Positions 29,041-36,501 of a stretch of 64,000 nt of DNA are shown in pieces. The stretch comes from Nocardioides thalensis. GTDB lineage: Bacteria; Actinomycetota; Actinomycetes; Propionibacteriales; Nocardioidaceae. A program made the translations under genes and the position numbers. Under the pieces are notes generated by a model. The model did no database searches, was not told the origin of the DNA, and saw only the letters and a list, made by a program, of their open reading frames with translations. Location: NCBI RefSeq assembly GCF_013410655.1, contig NZ_JACCFP010000001.1:2875501-2939500 (forward strand). Direction: 5' to 3'. The number at the start of each line of letters is the position of its first letter. Position 1 is the stretch's first letter.

Positions 29041-29760
29041 GTGTACCGAACCCTGTCCAAGATCCTTGTCAGTCTTGCTCTGGCCCTCGGCCTGAGCATC
29101 ACCTTCGCCACCACCTCGGGTTCGGCGCAGGCAGCACCCACCCCCGCCGCGGCCGCGGCCGACTGCTCGGCCGAGCAGTCCGCTCTCGCCGACGCGAAGG
29201 CCAAGAAGGCCGCGACCAAGAAGAAGCTCAAGCAGGCCCGCATCGCCAAGAACCGCGCCGTCAAGGCGCTGAAGCGCGCCAAGGCCAGCCACAACCGCGC
29301 CAAGATCGCCAAGCTGACCAAGCGGGTCAAGACGCTCAAGCGCAAGGTCAACCGGCTCGAGCGCCAGCTGGCCAACCGCAACCGCGCCGTCCAGGCCGCG
29401 AAGGCCGTGTACGACGAGTGCGCCAACGGCGGCATCACCGGCGACAGCCCGATCCAGGCGCTCTGCGACGCCGGTCTCCCGCAGGCGATCTGCGACGCCC
29501 TCGCCGGCGGCATTCCCGGTGGCGGCCTGCCGACCGACATCTCGCTCGACATGTTCTGCGACGCCGTTCCGGCCAACCCGCTCTGCGACGCCCTCGCCGG
29601 CGGTGGCGGCCTCCCCGGCCTGCCGGAGCTGCCGGGCGGCGGCCTGCCGACCGACCCCGCGATCCTGCTCGACCTGCTCGCCCCGATCCTCGGCGGTGGC
29701 CTCCCCGGCTTCCCGGAGATCCCCGGCCTGCCGGAGCTCCCGGGCCTGCCGCTGCCCTGA
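29041..29760 (+). CDS. Secreted coiled-coil protein, paralogue 1 of 3
   Basis: Encodes 239 residues from GTG 29041, with GGGAG 7 bases upstream. The signal peptide is about 1-31 (cleavage near SAQA-AP). Mature part: Cys42 in DCSAEQSA, a Lys/Arg/Ala-rich helical region with heptad-like spacing, and Cys127 in YDECANGG, exactly 84 residues between the two cysteines. The C-terminal half is Gly/Leu/Pro-rich with repeated LCDA-type and GGGLPT motifs and further cysteine pairs. No known domain. Two further homologues follow on the same strand. Probably an exported cell-surface or wall-associated protein; function unknown. Confidence 0.8.
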   Translation: MYRTLSKILVSLALALGLSITFATTSGSAQAAPTPAAAAADCSAEQSALADAKAKKAATKKKLKQARIAKNRAVKALKRAKASHNRAKIAKLTKRVKTLKRKVNRLERQLANRNRAVQAAKAVYDECANGGITGDSPIQALCDAGLPQAICDALAGGIPGGGLPTDISLDMFCDAVPANPLCDALAGGGGLPGLPELPGGGLPTDPAILLDLLAPILGGGLPGFPEIPGLPELPGLPLP

Positions 29761-29782
29761 TCAGCGACGGACCTCCCCGCGC

Positions 29783-29821
29783 GAGCGCGGTGCCTGCGGG
29801 CACCGCGCTCGTGCGCTTTTT
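29783..29821 (+). terminator. Strong intrinsic terminator after paralogue 1
   Basis: Perfect 12-base stem GAGCGCGGTGCC/GGCACCGCGCTC, loop TGCG, followed by GTGCG and five T. It lies 23 bases after the stop at 29760. Confidence 0.9.
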
Positions 29822-29882
29822 GTCGCGGAAATCCTCAACTTCGCCCGCGAGACGCCCTTCCGGGCGTTCAATGTGCCCCGTA

Positions 29883-29909
29883 CCCCGACGCCGGGCCCTT
29901 GAGGGAGGG
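29883..29909 (+). promoter_or_regulatory. Conserved 27-base upstream block (second copy)
   Basis: It matches the block at 28975-29001 at 25 of 27 positions and sits at a similar distance before paralogue 2 (41 bases to the start) as the first copy does before paralogue 1 (39 bases). It contains CCCTTGAGGG followed by AGGG. Likely part of a promoter or 5' leader kept since the gene duplication. Confidence 0.6.
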
Positions 29910-29950
29910 TCGGCACGGCGCTCGTGGATGGATGGGGGGAGGGCTCCCAG

Positions 29951-31153
29951 GTGTACCGCTGTGTGTTCAAGATCTTCGTCAGTCTCGCGCTCGCGCTCGG
30001 ACTGACCACGGTCGTCGTCAGTACGACGTCCGCGGCCCACGCCGCGCCGGCCAGTGCCGGCGTGACGCGTGCTGCCGCCGACTGCTCGGCCGAGCAGTCC
30101 ACGCTCGACTCGATCCGCGCCAAGCGGAAGGCGACCAAGCAGAAGCTCGCCAAGGCCAAGCGCATCAAGAAGCGCACCGCCGTACAGCTGCGGCGCGCGA
30201 AGGCCAACGACAACCGCGCCCGCGTCATCAAGCTGAAGCGGAAGATGAAGAAGCTCACCCGCCAGATCAGGAAGCTGACCCGGCGTGTCCACAACCAGAA
30301 CCGCGCGGTGCAGGCGGCCAAGGCGGTCCTGGCCGAGTGCCAGGACAGCGGGGGCACCGGCAGCCCGATCCAGGACCTCTGCCCGCCGCTGCCGCAGGCG
30401 CTCTGCGACGGGCTCGGCGGAGCGATCCCCGGTGGGAGCGCCGACAGCCCGCTCCAGGCGCTGTGCGACGCGGTCCCCCAGCTCCAGCCGCTGTGCGACG
30501 CGGCAGGCGGGGCGGGCCTGCCCACCGAGCTGGGCGCGCTGACCGACCTGCTCCAGCCGCTCCTCGACGCGGCCGGCCTCGGCGACCTGCTCGGCGGCGG
30601 CCTGCCGTCGCTGGACGCGCTCTGCGGCGCGGGTCTGCCGCTCCCGGCCGGGATCTGCGACGCGCTCGGTGGCGAGGGCGTCCCGACCGAGCTGCCGCTC
30701 GACCAGGTCTGTGAGCAGCTCCCCGGCCTCCAGGCGCTCTGTGACGCGCTCGAGGGCGGCGGCCTGCCGACCGACCCGGCGGCCCTGACCGGCCTGCTGC
30801 AGCCGATCTTCGACGCGCTCGGCATCGGCGACCTGCTCGGCGGCCTGCTCGGCGGTGGCCTCCCGACGCTGGACTCGCTGTGCGGGACCGGTCTGCCGCT
30901 GACGACCGAGATCTGCGAGGCGATGGGCGGAGCGGGCGTCCCGACCGAGCTGCCGCTCGACCAGGTCTGTGAGCAGCTCCCCGGCCTCCAGGCGCTCTGC
31001 GACGCGCTCGAGGGCGGCGGCCTGCCGACCAACCCGGAGGCGCTGACCGGCCTGCTCGAGCCGATCCTCGAGGCCCTCGGCCTCGGCGACCTGATCGACG
31101 ACCTGCTCGGCGGTCTCCTCGGCGGCATCCTCGGACGCCAGGCGGCTGCCTGA
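29951..31153 (+). CDS. Secreted coiled-coil protein, paralogue 2 of 3, with tandem repeats
   Basis: Encodes 400 residues from GTG 29951 (GGAGGG upstream; same VYR-type start as paralogue 1). The signal peptide is about 1-32. Cys45 in ADCSAEQS and Cys130 in LAECQDSG bracket a basic helical region, again with 84 residues between. The C-terminal 270 residues contain two tandem 86-residue units (30593-30850 and 30851-31108) with LPLDQVCEQLPGLQALCDAL and GGGLPT motifs, rich in Leu, Gly and paired Cys. It resembles no domain I know. Likely exported and disulfide-bonded. Confidence 0.8.
   Translation: MYRCVFKIFVSLALALGLTTVVVSTTSAAHAAPASAGVTRAAADCSAEQSTLDSIRAKRKATKQKLAKAKRIKKRTAVQLRRAKANDNRARVIKLKRKMKKLTRQIRKLTRRVHNQNRAVQAAKAVLAECQDSGGTGSPIQDLCPPLPQALCDGLGGAIPGGSADSPLQALCDAVPQLQPLCDAAGGAGLPTELGALTDLLQPLLDAAGLGDLLGGGLPSLDALCGAGLPLPAGICDALGGEGVPTELPLDQVCEQLPGLQALCDALEGGGLPTDPAALTGLLQPIFDALGIGDLLGGLLGGGLPTLDSLCGTGLPLTTEICEAMGGAGVPTELPLDQVCEQLPGLQALCDALEGGGLPTNPEALTGLLEPILEALGLGDLIDDLLGGLLGGILGRQAAA
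30593..31108 (+). repeat. Two tandem 258-base in-frame repeats
   Basis: Units at 30593-30850 and 30851-31108, offset exactly 258 bases (86 codons). A stretch of 66 bases (30676-30741 and 30934-30999) is identical between them, so the duplication is recent or homogenised by conversion. Confidence 0.9.
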
Positions 31154-31171
31154 CAGCACCCCCACACCAGC

Positions 31172-31214
31172 GGTGGCCGCGAACCCGGGAGGGAGCGCGG
31201 CCACCGTGCATTTG
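31172..31214 (+). terminator. Terminator after paralogue 2
   Basis: Perfect 10-base stem GGTGGCCGCG/CGCGGCCACC with a 14-base loop, followed by GTGCATTTGTT. It lies 18 bases after the stop at 31153. Confidence 0.8.
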
Positions 31215-31316
31215 TTGCACCGGATTTCGCTCCCTTGCAGGAAGTAGCCTCGCGGCCCCACCGCTCGTTGACGCTGATGACACCGCGTTGCATGAACCGG
31301 AGGGAGCGGTCACGTC

Positions 31317-31850
31317 ATGTCTCGTCAGATCTTCAGGGTGCTGCTGGGCGTCGTGCTCGCGGTCGGACTGGCCGTCGGCACCGCCGTCGCCCTCGGCTCG
31401 GCACAGGCGGGCTCGCAGCCGGCCGGTGCCGCCGCGGGCGTCGACTGCGGCGACGAGCAGGAGGCCTACTACGACGCGATCTACGCCAAGAACGAGGCGT
31501 TCACCGACCTGAAGCGAGCCAAGCGCAAGCTGCGCAACGCCCGGGAGGCGCTCGCGCGAGCCAGGAACGCGGGCCAGGCCCAGCGGGTCGCTGAGCTGAA
31601 GAAGGTGGTCGCGCAGCGCAAGGCCACGGTCGCCAAGAAGCAGAGGGCCCTCGAGGAGCGCAAGGCCGAGATCACCAGGGCCGACGCCGCGCTCGACGCG
31701 TGCCTGTCGGGCACGCCGACGGGTACGCCGACCACGGGGACGCCCACCGGTACGCCGACCGGCACGCCCACCGGCACGCCCACCGGGTCGCCGACCGCGA
31801 CGACGCCGCCGAACCCGCTCTGCCAGATCCTCCCGATCCTCTGCCCGTAG
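31317..31850 (+). CDS. Secreted coiled-coil protein, paralogue 3 of 3
   Basis: Encodes 177 residues from ATG 31317. The signal peptide is about 1-31. Cys44 in VDCGDEQE and Cys129 in LDACLSG again have exactly 84 residues between them. The helical region is rich in Lys, Arg, Glu and Ala. The C-terminus differs from the other two: a run of Gly-Thr-Pro-Thr repeats (31709-31791) and a short end with two Cys (PLCQILPILCP). The shared cysteine spacing shows the family link despite low identity. The Thr/Pro stretch could be a wall-spanning or glycosylated linker. Function unknown. Confidence 0.78.
   Translation: MSRQIFRVLLGVVLAVGLAVGTAVALGSAQAGSQPAGAAAGVDCGDEQEAYYDAIYAKNEAFTDLKRAKRKLRNAREALARARNAGQAQRVAELKKVVAQRKATVAKKQRALEERKAEITRADAALDACLSGTPTGTPTTGTPTGTPTGTPTGTPTGSPTATTPPNPLCQILPILCP
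31709..31791 (+). repeat. Thr-Pro-Thr-Gly coding repeat
   Basis: About six imperfect 12-base units encoding GTPT in the C-terminal part of paralogue 3. Probably variable in number between strains. Confidence 0.8.
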
Positions 31851-31860
31851 CGGGTGTCGC

Positions 31861-31889
31861 CCACCGCGCCCCAGCGCTGGGCGCGGTGG
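31861..31889 (+). terminator. Terminator after paralogue 3
   Basis: Perfect 11-base stem CCACCGCGCCC/GGGCGCGGTGG with a 7-base loop, 10 bases after the stop. No T run follows. Confidence 0.7.
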
Positions 31890-31948
31890 CGTAACCTCCA
31901 TTCCGAGCGACCCGGCCAGAGGGTCGACCGCGCAGCGGAGGAGTGTGC

Positions 31949-32374
31949 ATGTCCGACACGAGCACCGTCCACGGGATCGACGCCCGTTCCCAGGTCGAGC
32001 TGCGGCTGCCCGCCGACGGCGCCTTCGCATCGGTGCTCCGCACGCTCACGGCCGGCCTCGCCGCGCGCCTGGACTTCACGATCGACGACATCGAGGACCT
32101 GCGGATCGCCGTGAGCGAGTCGGTCGCCATGGTCCTCGACGAGGCCGACGAGGGCGCCGAGCTCGACTGCCGGTTCCAGCTGCACCCGGGGAAGCTCACG
32201 CTGCTCATCAGCACGACCGCGGCCGCGCCGGCGTCCCCCGACTACGAGAGCTTCGGCTGGCAGGTGCTGGCCACGCTCGCCGAGGAGGCGGCGATCGAGA
32301 GCGTGCCCGGCACCTACGCCGTCCGCCTGGTCGTCCGCTCGTCGCTCGCCGAGGCTGAGGGGCCCGGACGCTGA
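31949..32374 (+). CDS. Anti-sigma factor (RsbW-type serine kinase/ATPase)
   Basis: Encodes 141 residues with a GHKL ATPase fold. The N-box-like stretch is DDIEDLRIAVSESVAMVLDEA, with Glu and Asp in the places typical of RsbW/SpoIIAB-type proteins, though the later ATP-lid glycines are weak (FGWQVLATLAEEA). It lies just before a SigB/SigF-family sigma gene with 1 base between them, so it most likely binds and inhibits that sigma factor. GGAGGAG before ATG 31949 decides the start. No anti-anti-sigma factor is visible nearby. Confidence 0.88.
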   Translation: MSDTSTVHGIDARSQVELRLPADGAFASVLRTLTAGLAARLDFTIDDIEDLRIAVSESVAMVLDEADEGAELDCRFQLHPGKLTLLISTTAAAPASPDYESFGWQVLATLAEEAAIESVPGTYAVRLVVRSSLAEAEGPGR

Positions 32375-32375
32375 C

Positions 32376-33179
32376 ATGACCTCCGTCAACTCTCGGGGCG
32401 ACGGCGGCTCCTCCGCCGTCGACGCCACGCGGCGCCGCAGCGCGGAGCTGTTCGCCGTGCTCCGTGACGCGTCGGGCTCCGACGCCGAGCGGTCCGCCTC
32501 GCGCGACGAGCTGCTCGCGCTCCACATGCCGCTCGTCGAGCACTGCGCCCGCCGCTTCCGCAACCGGGGCGAGCCGTTCGAGGACCTCGTGCAGGTCGGG
32601 TCGATCGGCCTGATCAAGGCCGTCGACCGGTTCGACACCGACCGCGGCGTCGAGTTCTCCACCTACGCGACGCCGACGATCATCGGCGAGATCAAGCGGT
32701 ACTTCCGCGACAAGGGCTGGGCGATCCGGGTGCCGCGGCGGTTGCAGGAGCTGCGGATGCAGATCACCGCAGCCACCGCCGACCTCACCCAGAGCCTGGG
32801 CCGCTCCCCCACCCCGCGGGAGATCGCCGAGACGATCGGCTGCACGGTCGAGGAGATCGTCGAGGGTCTCGAGTCGAGCAACGCCTACGCCACGCTGTCC
32901 CTCGACGCGGGCAACGACGACTCCGAGGACGGCGGCCCGAGCATGCTCGACGCCATCGGCATCGCCGACGAGGGCCTGGAGCGGGTCGAGATCCGCGAGT
33001 CGGTCAAGCCGCTCCTCGAGGGCCTGCCCGAGCGGGAGAAGCGGATCCTGCTGCTGCGGTTCTTCAAGAACATGACCCAGTCGCAGATCGCCGAGGAGAT
33101 CGGCGTCTCCCAGATGCACGTCTCCCGCCTGCTGACCCGCACGCTCGACCAGCTGCGGGCCTGCCTGGAGTCGGAGTGA
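32376..33179 (+). CDS. sigF: RNA polymerase sigma factor, SigB/SigF/SigG family
   Basis: Encodes 267 residues. Region 2 has LVQVGSIGLIKAVDRFDTDRGVEFSTYATPTIIGEIKRYFRDKGW, a textbook SigF-type 2.1-2.4 (only part quoted: FSTYATPTIIGEIKRYFRD). Region 3 includes VPRRLQELRMQI and region 4 has QSQIAEEIGVSQMHVSRLL. It directs stress, stationary phase or developmental genes. Co-transcribed with its anti-sigma factor, and its stop overlaps the membrane protein that follows. Confidence 0.94.
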   Translation: MTSVNSRGDGGSSAVDATRRRSAELFAVLRDASGSDAERSASRDELLALHMPLVEHCARRFRNRGEPFEDLVQVGSIGLIKAVDRFDTDRGVEFSTYATPTIIGEIKRYFRDKGWAIRVPRRLQELRMQITAATADLTQSLGRSPTPREIAETIGCTVEEIVEGLESSNAYATLSLDAGNDDSEDGGPSMLDAIGIADEGLERVEIRESVKPLLEGLPEREKRILLLRFFKNMTQSQIAEEIGVSQMHVSRLLTRTLDQLRACLESE

Positions 33180-33574
33180 CCGAGGTGACCGAGCCCGGCG
33201 TCGATCCCGTGCGCGGACAGGTGCCACCGCCGCTGACCGTCGCGGTCTCGGTCGTCGCCGTGCAGGGCCTTGGGGTGCTGCTGTTCGCGGTGCTCCAGCT
33301 GGCCGAGGTCTCCTCCGAGCGGGCCGCGGTCGGCGTGTCCAACGCGGTCTTCTTCGGCGTCTACGGAGCGCTGCTGGTCGCCGCGGCGTGGGCGCTCTGG
33401 CGCCGTACGGCGTGGGCCCGCGGCCCGGTGATGCTGACCCAGCTGATCTGCCTCGGCCTCGCGTGGGGCGTGCGCGACGTCGTCTTCGTGGCCGTCATCA
33501 TGGCGGTGTCCGCGCTCGTCGCGCTGGCCGGCCTGCTCCACCCCGACAGCATGGCCGCGCTGGGCGACCGCTGA
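33176..33574 (+). CDS. Four-helix membrane protein linked to the sigma operon
   Basis: Encodes 132 residues from GTG 33176, overlapping the sigma gene stop by 4 bases (GTGA). Four hydrophobic segments are seen (about 22-44, 52-74, 80-100 and 101-120), with a short Arg-rich loop (RRTAWARG). No family recognised. Translational coupling suggests a role with the sigma/anti-sigma pair, perhaps in sensing at the membrane. Confidence 0.75.
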   Translation: MTEVTEPGVDPVRGQVPPPLTVAVSVVAVQGLGVLLFAVLQLAEVSSERAAVGVSNAVFFGVYGALLVAAAWALWRRTAWARGPVMLTQLICLGLAWGVRDVVFVAVIMAVSALVALAGLLHPDSMAALGDR

Positions 33575-33576
33575 TT

Positions 33577-33594
33577 GTCTGTGACACAACAGAC
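33577..33594 (+). terminator. Weak inverted repeat after the sigma operon
   Basis: GTCTGT-GACACA-ACAGAC, a perfect 6-6-6 dyad beginning 3 bases after the stop of the membrane protein. It may be a weak terminator or an operator of the downstream whiB gene; there is no T run. Confidence 0.35.
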
Positions 33595-33647
33595 CATGTT
33601 CAACCCTTGATTCACGCCCGTTTCCTTGGAACCCTTGAGGGCGCGAT

Positions 33648-33663
33648 CGTGAAACCGTTCACT
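33648..33663. promoter_or_regulatory. Candidate CRP-type site upstream of whiB1
   Basis: CGTGAAACCGTTCACT: the half-sites GTGA and TCAC are separated by exactly six bases, as in TGTGA-N6-TCACA. It is 80 bases before the whiB start. CRP-type control of whiB1 is established in M. tuberculosis, which makes the call plausible, but the outer bases differ from consensus. Confidence 0.5.
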
Positions 33664-33742
33664 TTTGCGGTGATCGGCATGCCCGCGGTGCTCAACCAGA
33701 CTGCGCCGTCGTGCCTGTGATGAAAGTAGGGATTTCCCACCG

Positions 33743-33997
33743 ATGGATTGGCGACACCGTTCCGCATGCCTCGACGAGGATCCGGAGCTGTTCTTCCCGA
33801 TCGGCAACACCGGCCCGGCCATCCTCCAGATCGAGGAGGCCAAGCAGGTGTGCCGACGCTGCGAGGTGCGCGAACAGTGCCTCCAGTGGGCTCTCGAAGC
33901 CGGGCAGGATCACGGTGTCTGGGGTGGCCTCAGCGAGGACGAGCGCCGCGCCCTCAAGCGCCGCAACGCCCGCGCCCGCGTCCGGACCCCCGTCTGA
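33743..33997 (+). CDS. whiB1: WhiB-family iron-sulfur transcription regulator (WhiB1-like)
   Basis: Encodes 84 residues. The four cluster-binding cysteines are at 9, 37, 40 and 46 (C-x27-C-x2-C-x5-C), the GVWGG turn follows at about 59, and the C-terminal tail RRALKRRNARARVR is the basic DNA-binding part. It binds a 4Fe-4S cluster and reacts with nitric oxide; WhiB1 is essential in mycobacteria. Neighbourhood supports WhiB1: the next gene, convergent, is a PdtaS-type kinase as in Rv3219-Rv3220c. The 5' region (33575-33742) contains a CRP-type site and two direct repeats of AACCCTTGA. Confidence 0.95.
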   Translation: MDWRHRSACLDEDPELFFPIGNTGPAILQIEEAKQVCRRCEVREQCLQWALEAGQDHGVWGGLSEDERRALKRRNARARVRTPV

Positions 33998-34025
33998 TCG
34001 TCTGACAGTCCGACCGCCGGAGCGC

Positions 34026-35498
34026 TCAGTCGACCGGCACGCTGATCGACGCGCTCGCGCCACCCTCCGGTGACCGCCCGAGCGTGAGGTGCCCCGCCAG
34101 CTCGGACTCCACCAGGGTCCGCACGATCGAGAGGCCGAGGCTGGTCGTCGCGTCGGGGTCGAACCCGTCGGGAAGGCCGGTGCCGTTGTCGTCGACGCTC
34201 ACGTCGAGCACCTGACCGCTGCGGCGCACCCGCACCACGATGGCCGCGTCGGCGCGGCCCGCGAAGCCGTGCTCGACGGCGTTCTGGAGGAGCTCGGTGA
34301 GCACCATCGCGAGCGTCGTGGCCTGCTCCGAGGGCAGCACGCCGAACTCACCCTCACGGCTGACCCGGACGGCTCCGGCGAGCGCGCCGACCTCGGTGAC
34401 GAGCTTGGTCAGCCGGTCGGCGATGTCGTCGAACTCGACCGACTCCCCCACCGCCTGGCTCAGGATGTCGTGGACGATGGCGATCGAGCCGACCCGGCGG
34501 ACCGCCTCCTCGAGCGCCTCGGTCGCCTCCGGCGACTCGATCCGGCGCGCCTGGAGGCGCAGCAGCGCGGCCACCGTCTGCAGGTTGTTCTTCACCCGGT
34601 GGTGGATCTCCCGGATCGTCGCGTCCTTGGTGACGAGCTCGCGGTCGCGGCGGCGCAGGTCGGTGACGTCGCGCAGCAGGATGACCGCGCCGATGTGCTC
34701 GCCCTGCGGACGCAACGGGATCGCCCGCATGATCAGCGCGACCCCGTCGGGGACTCCCGACCCGACCTCGGCGTCCCGGTGGGCCCGGCCCCCGAGCACG
34801 GCGCTGAGCGTCTCCTCGTCGGGCCGCTTTCGCGGCGGCACCAGCTCGCGGGTCAGGTCGGCCAGCGCGTGCCCCGCGAGATCGCCGGTGAGCCCGAGCC
34901 GGCGGTAGACGGACAGCGCGTTGGGGCTGGCGTAGACCACCCGGCCGTCGGCGTCGACGCGGACGAACCCGTCGCCTACCCGCGGCGAGTCGGCGTGGTC
35001 GCTGCGCTGACCCGGCGCCGGGAAGTGGCCGGCGGCGATCATCTGCGTCAGGTCGGCGGCGGTCTGGAGGTAGGAGATCTCCAGCCGGCTCGGCGTGCGC
35101 ACGCCCAGGAGGTTGGTGTTGCGGCCGATGACGGCGATCACCCGGCCGGCGCGGCGCACCGGGATCGCCTCGACCCGCACCGGCACGTCGTCGCGCCACT
35201 CGGGGTCGCCCTCCCGGACGATCCGCCCGGAGGCGTAGGACTGGTCCACGAGGGGCCGGCGTCCGGTGGGCGCGAACGTGCCGACGAGGTCGTCGACGTA
35301 CGCCGTCGGACCCGTCGTCGGGCGGCGCTGGTCGCCCGCCCAGAACCCGTTGCCCTGCCGGTCGGGCAGCCACATGATGAGGTCGGCGAACGACAGGTCG
35401 GCGATGATCTGCCAGTCGGCCTGGAGCAGCTGCAACCAGGTGATGTCGTCGTCGTCGAGGTCGGTGTGGCGGCGCGCGATGGAGGAGAGCGAAGGCAT
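34026..35498 (-). CDS. pdtaS: Sensor histidine kinase PdtaS
   Basis: Encodes 490 residues from ATG 35498 (GGAGGGGGG upstream; the longer reading from 35555 is rejected). Soluble, no membrane helices. GAF domain (about 10-150), PAS domain (about 170-280), HisKA_2 phosphoacceptor REIHHRVKNNLQTV with His near 300, and an HATPase_c domain with LTELLQNAVEHGF and DNGTGLP. It phosphorylates PdtaR, an antiterminator-type response regulator that is not in this window. The 3' end is 28 bases from whiB1, tail-to-tail. Confidence 0.95.
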   Translation of the reverse strand: MPSLSSIARRHTDLDDDDITWLQLLQADWQIIADLSFADLIMWLPDRQGNGFWAGDQRRPTTGPTAYVDDLVGTFAPTGRRPLVDQSYASGRIVREGDPEWRDDVPVRVEAIPVRRAGRVIAVIGRNTNLLGVRTPSRLEISYLQTAADLTQMIAAGHFPAPGQRSDHADSPRVGDGFVRVDADGRVVYASPNALSVYRRLGLTGDLAGHALADLTRELVPPRKRPDEETLSAVLGGRAHRDAEVGSGVPDGVALIMRAIPLRPQGEHIGAVILLRDVTDLRRRDRELVTKDATIREIHHRVKNNLQTVAALLRLQARRIESPEATEALEEAVRRVGSIAIVHDILSQAVGESVEFDDIADRLTKLVTEVGALAGAVRVSREGEFGVLPSEQATTLAMVLTELLQNAVEHGFAGRADAAIVVRVRRSGQVLDVSVDDNGTGLPDGFDPDATTSLGLSIVRTLVESELAGHLTLGRSPEGGASASISVPVD

Positions 35499-35594
35499 TC
35501 GCTCACCCCCCTCCAACCAGTCCAGGACACCGGCTAATCTAGTGGCCGGGGGCACACGTTATTCGCGAACCCTCTCTCGGTCAGGACGGCGCTC

Positions 35595-36455
35595 ATGGCG
35601 AAGGTTGACTGGTCGCTCCTGGCGCGCCTGCACCGGGACGGTTACTCCCGGCCGCCCGCCGAGCACCGGATCACCGACCTCACCGCCGAGCTGACCGAGA
35701 TGCTCGGCAGCCCCGACCCGGCGCTCCGGGTCGAACTCGCCCTCGAGCTGCTGACCACCTGGATCAGCGCCGGGGTCTACGACGACCTCCTGCCCGGGCT
35801 CGGCGACGGCATCGCCACCGGGCTGATGACCGGCATCGGCGAGTCCGGCACCGACACGGTCTTCCGCCGCAGCCACTCCGCTCTCGTGCTCGCCGAGTGC
35901 ATCGAGCGCGACACCGAGCGCTCGCTCGTGCCGCCGAACCAGGTGCTCAACTGGGGCGACCGGCTCGCGGCGTGGTTCACCGCCGAGCGCGACCTGCGCA
36001 GCTTCGTCCCCGAGAAGGGGTGGGCGAACGCCGTGGCCAACGGCGCCGACGCGATCGGCGCCCTCGGCCGGTCGCCGCACCTGCGGCGCGCCGAGCTCAC
36101 CGTGCTGCTCGAGGTGATCGGCGAGCGCGCCGCCAACCCGCTGGCGGACGTGTGGTCCGCGGGCGAGGCCGACCGGCTGGCGCTCGCGTCGCTCTCGATC
36201 ATGCACCGCGGGATCGTGCCGCTCGACCGGGTCGAGGCCTGGACCGCCGACCTCATCGACATCGCGCGCGCCGAGGCGCCGGCGTCCGTGTCGGGCCCGG
36301 GTTCGCCGGCGCGCGCCAACATCAACGCGTTCCTGCGCGCGCTCTACCTCCACCTCTCGCTCGGCCGCAACCAGCCGCCCGGCCGCACCGACATCCTGCT
36401 CATCGTGATCGAGCGGCTGCGCACCGCGCAGCCGGGCTTCTTCGGCCGCCGCTGA
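35595..36455 (+). CDS. DUF2785-family protein
   Basis: Encodes 286 residues, cytosolic and mostly helical. The segments WISAGVYDDLL, LAAWFTAERDLRSFVPEKGWANAVANGADA and ARANINAFLRALYLHLSLG match the DUF2785 family as I remember it (only short pieces quoted). Family function is unknown. Divergent from pdtaS with 96 bases between, and followed after 46 bases by a ThDP enzyme. Confidence 0.8.
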   Translation: MAKVDWSLLARLHRDGYSRPPAEHRITDLTAELTEMLGSPDPALRVELALELLTTWISAGVYDDLLPGLGDGIATGLMTGIGESGTDTVFRRSHSALVLAECIERDTERSLVPPNQVLNWGDRLAAWFTAERDLRSFVPEKGWANAVANGADAIGALGRSPHLRRAELTVLLEVIGERAANPLADVWSAGEADRLALASLSIMHRGIVPLDRVEAWTADLIDIARAEAPASVSGPGSPARANINAFLRALYLHLSLGRNQPPGRTDILLIVIERLRTAQPGFFGRR

Positions 36456-36501
36456 CCAGACTCCTGGCCAGCGCCCTCGCCGGCGTCGGTAGCCTCCGGG
36501 C

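Noticed and set aside
31709..31791. Possible CRISPR-like or regulatory repeat array
   Set aside because: The units are 12 bases, in frame and encode Gly-Thr-Pro-Thr, so this is a coding repeat.
33575..33742. Possible riboswitch in the whiB1 leader
   Set aside because: Only short dyads and direct repeats are visible; no conserved riboswitch core could be recognised.
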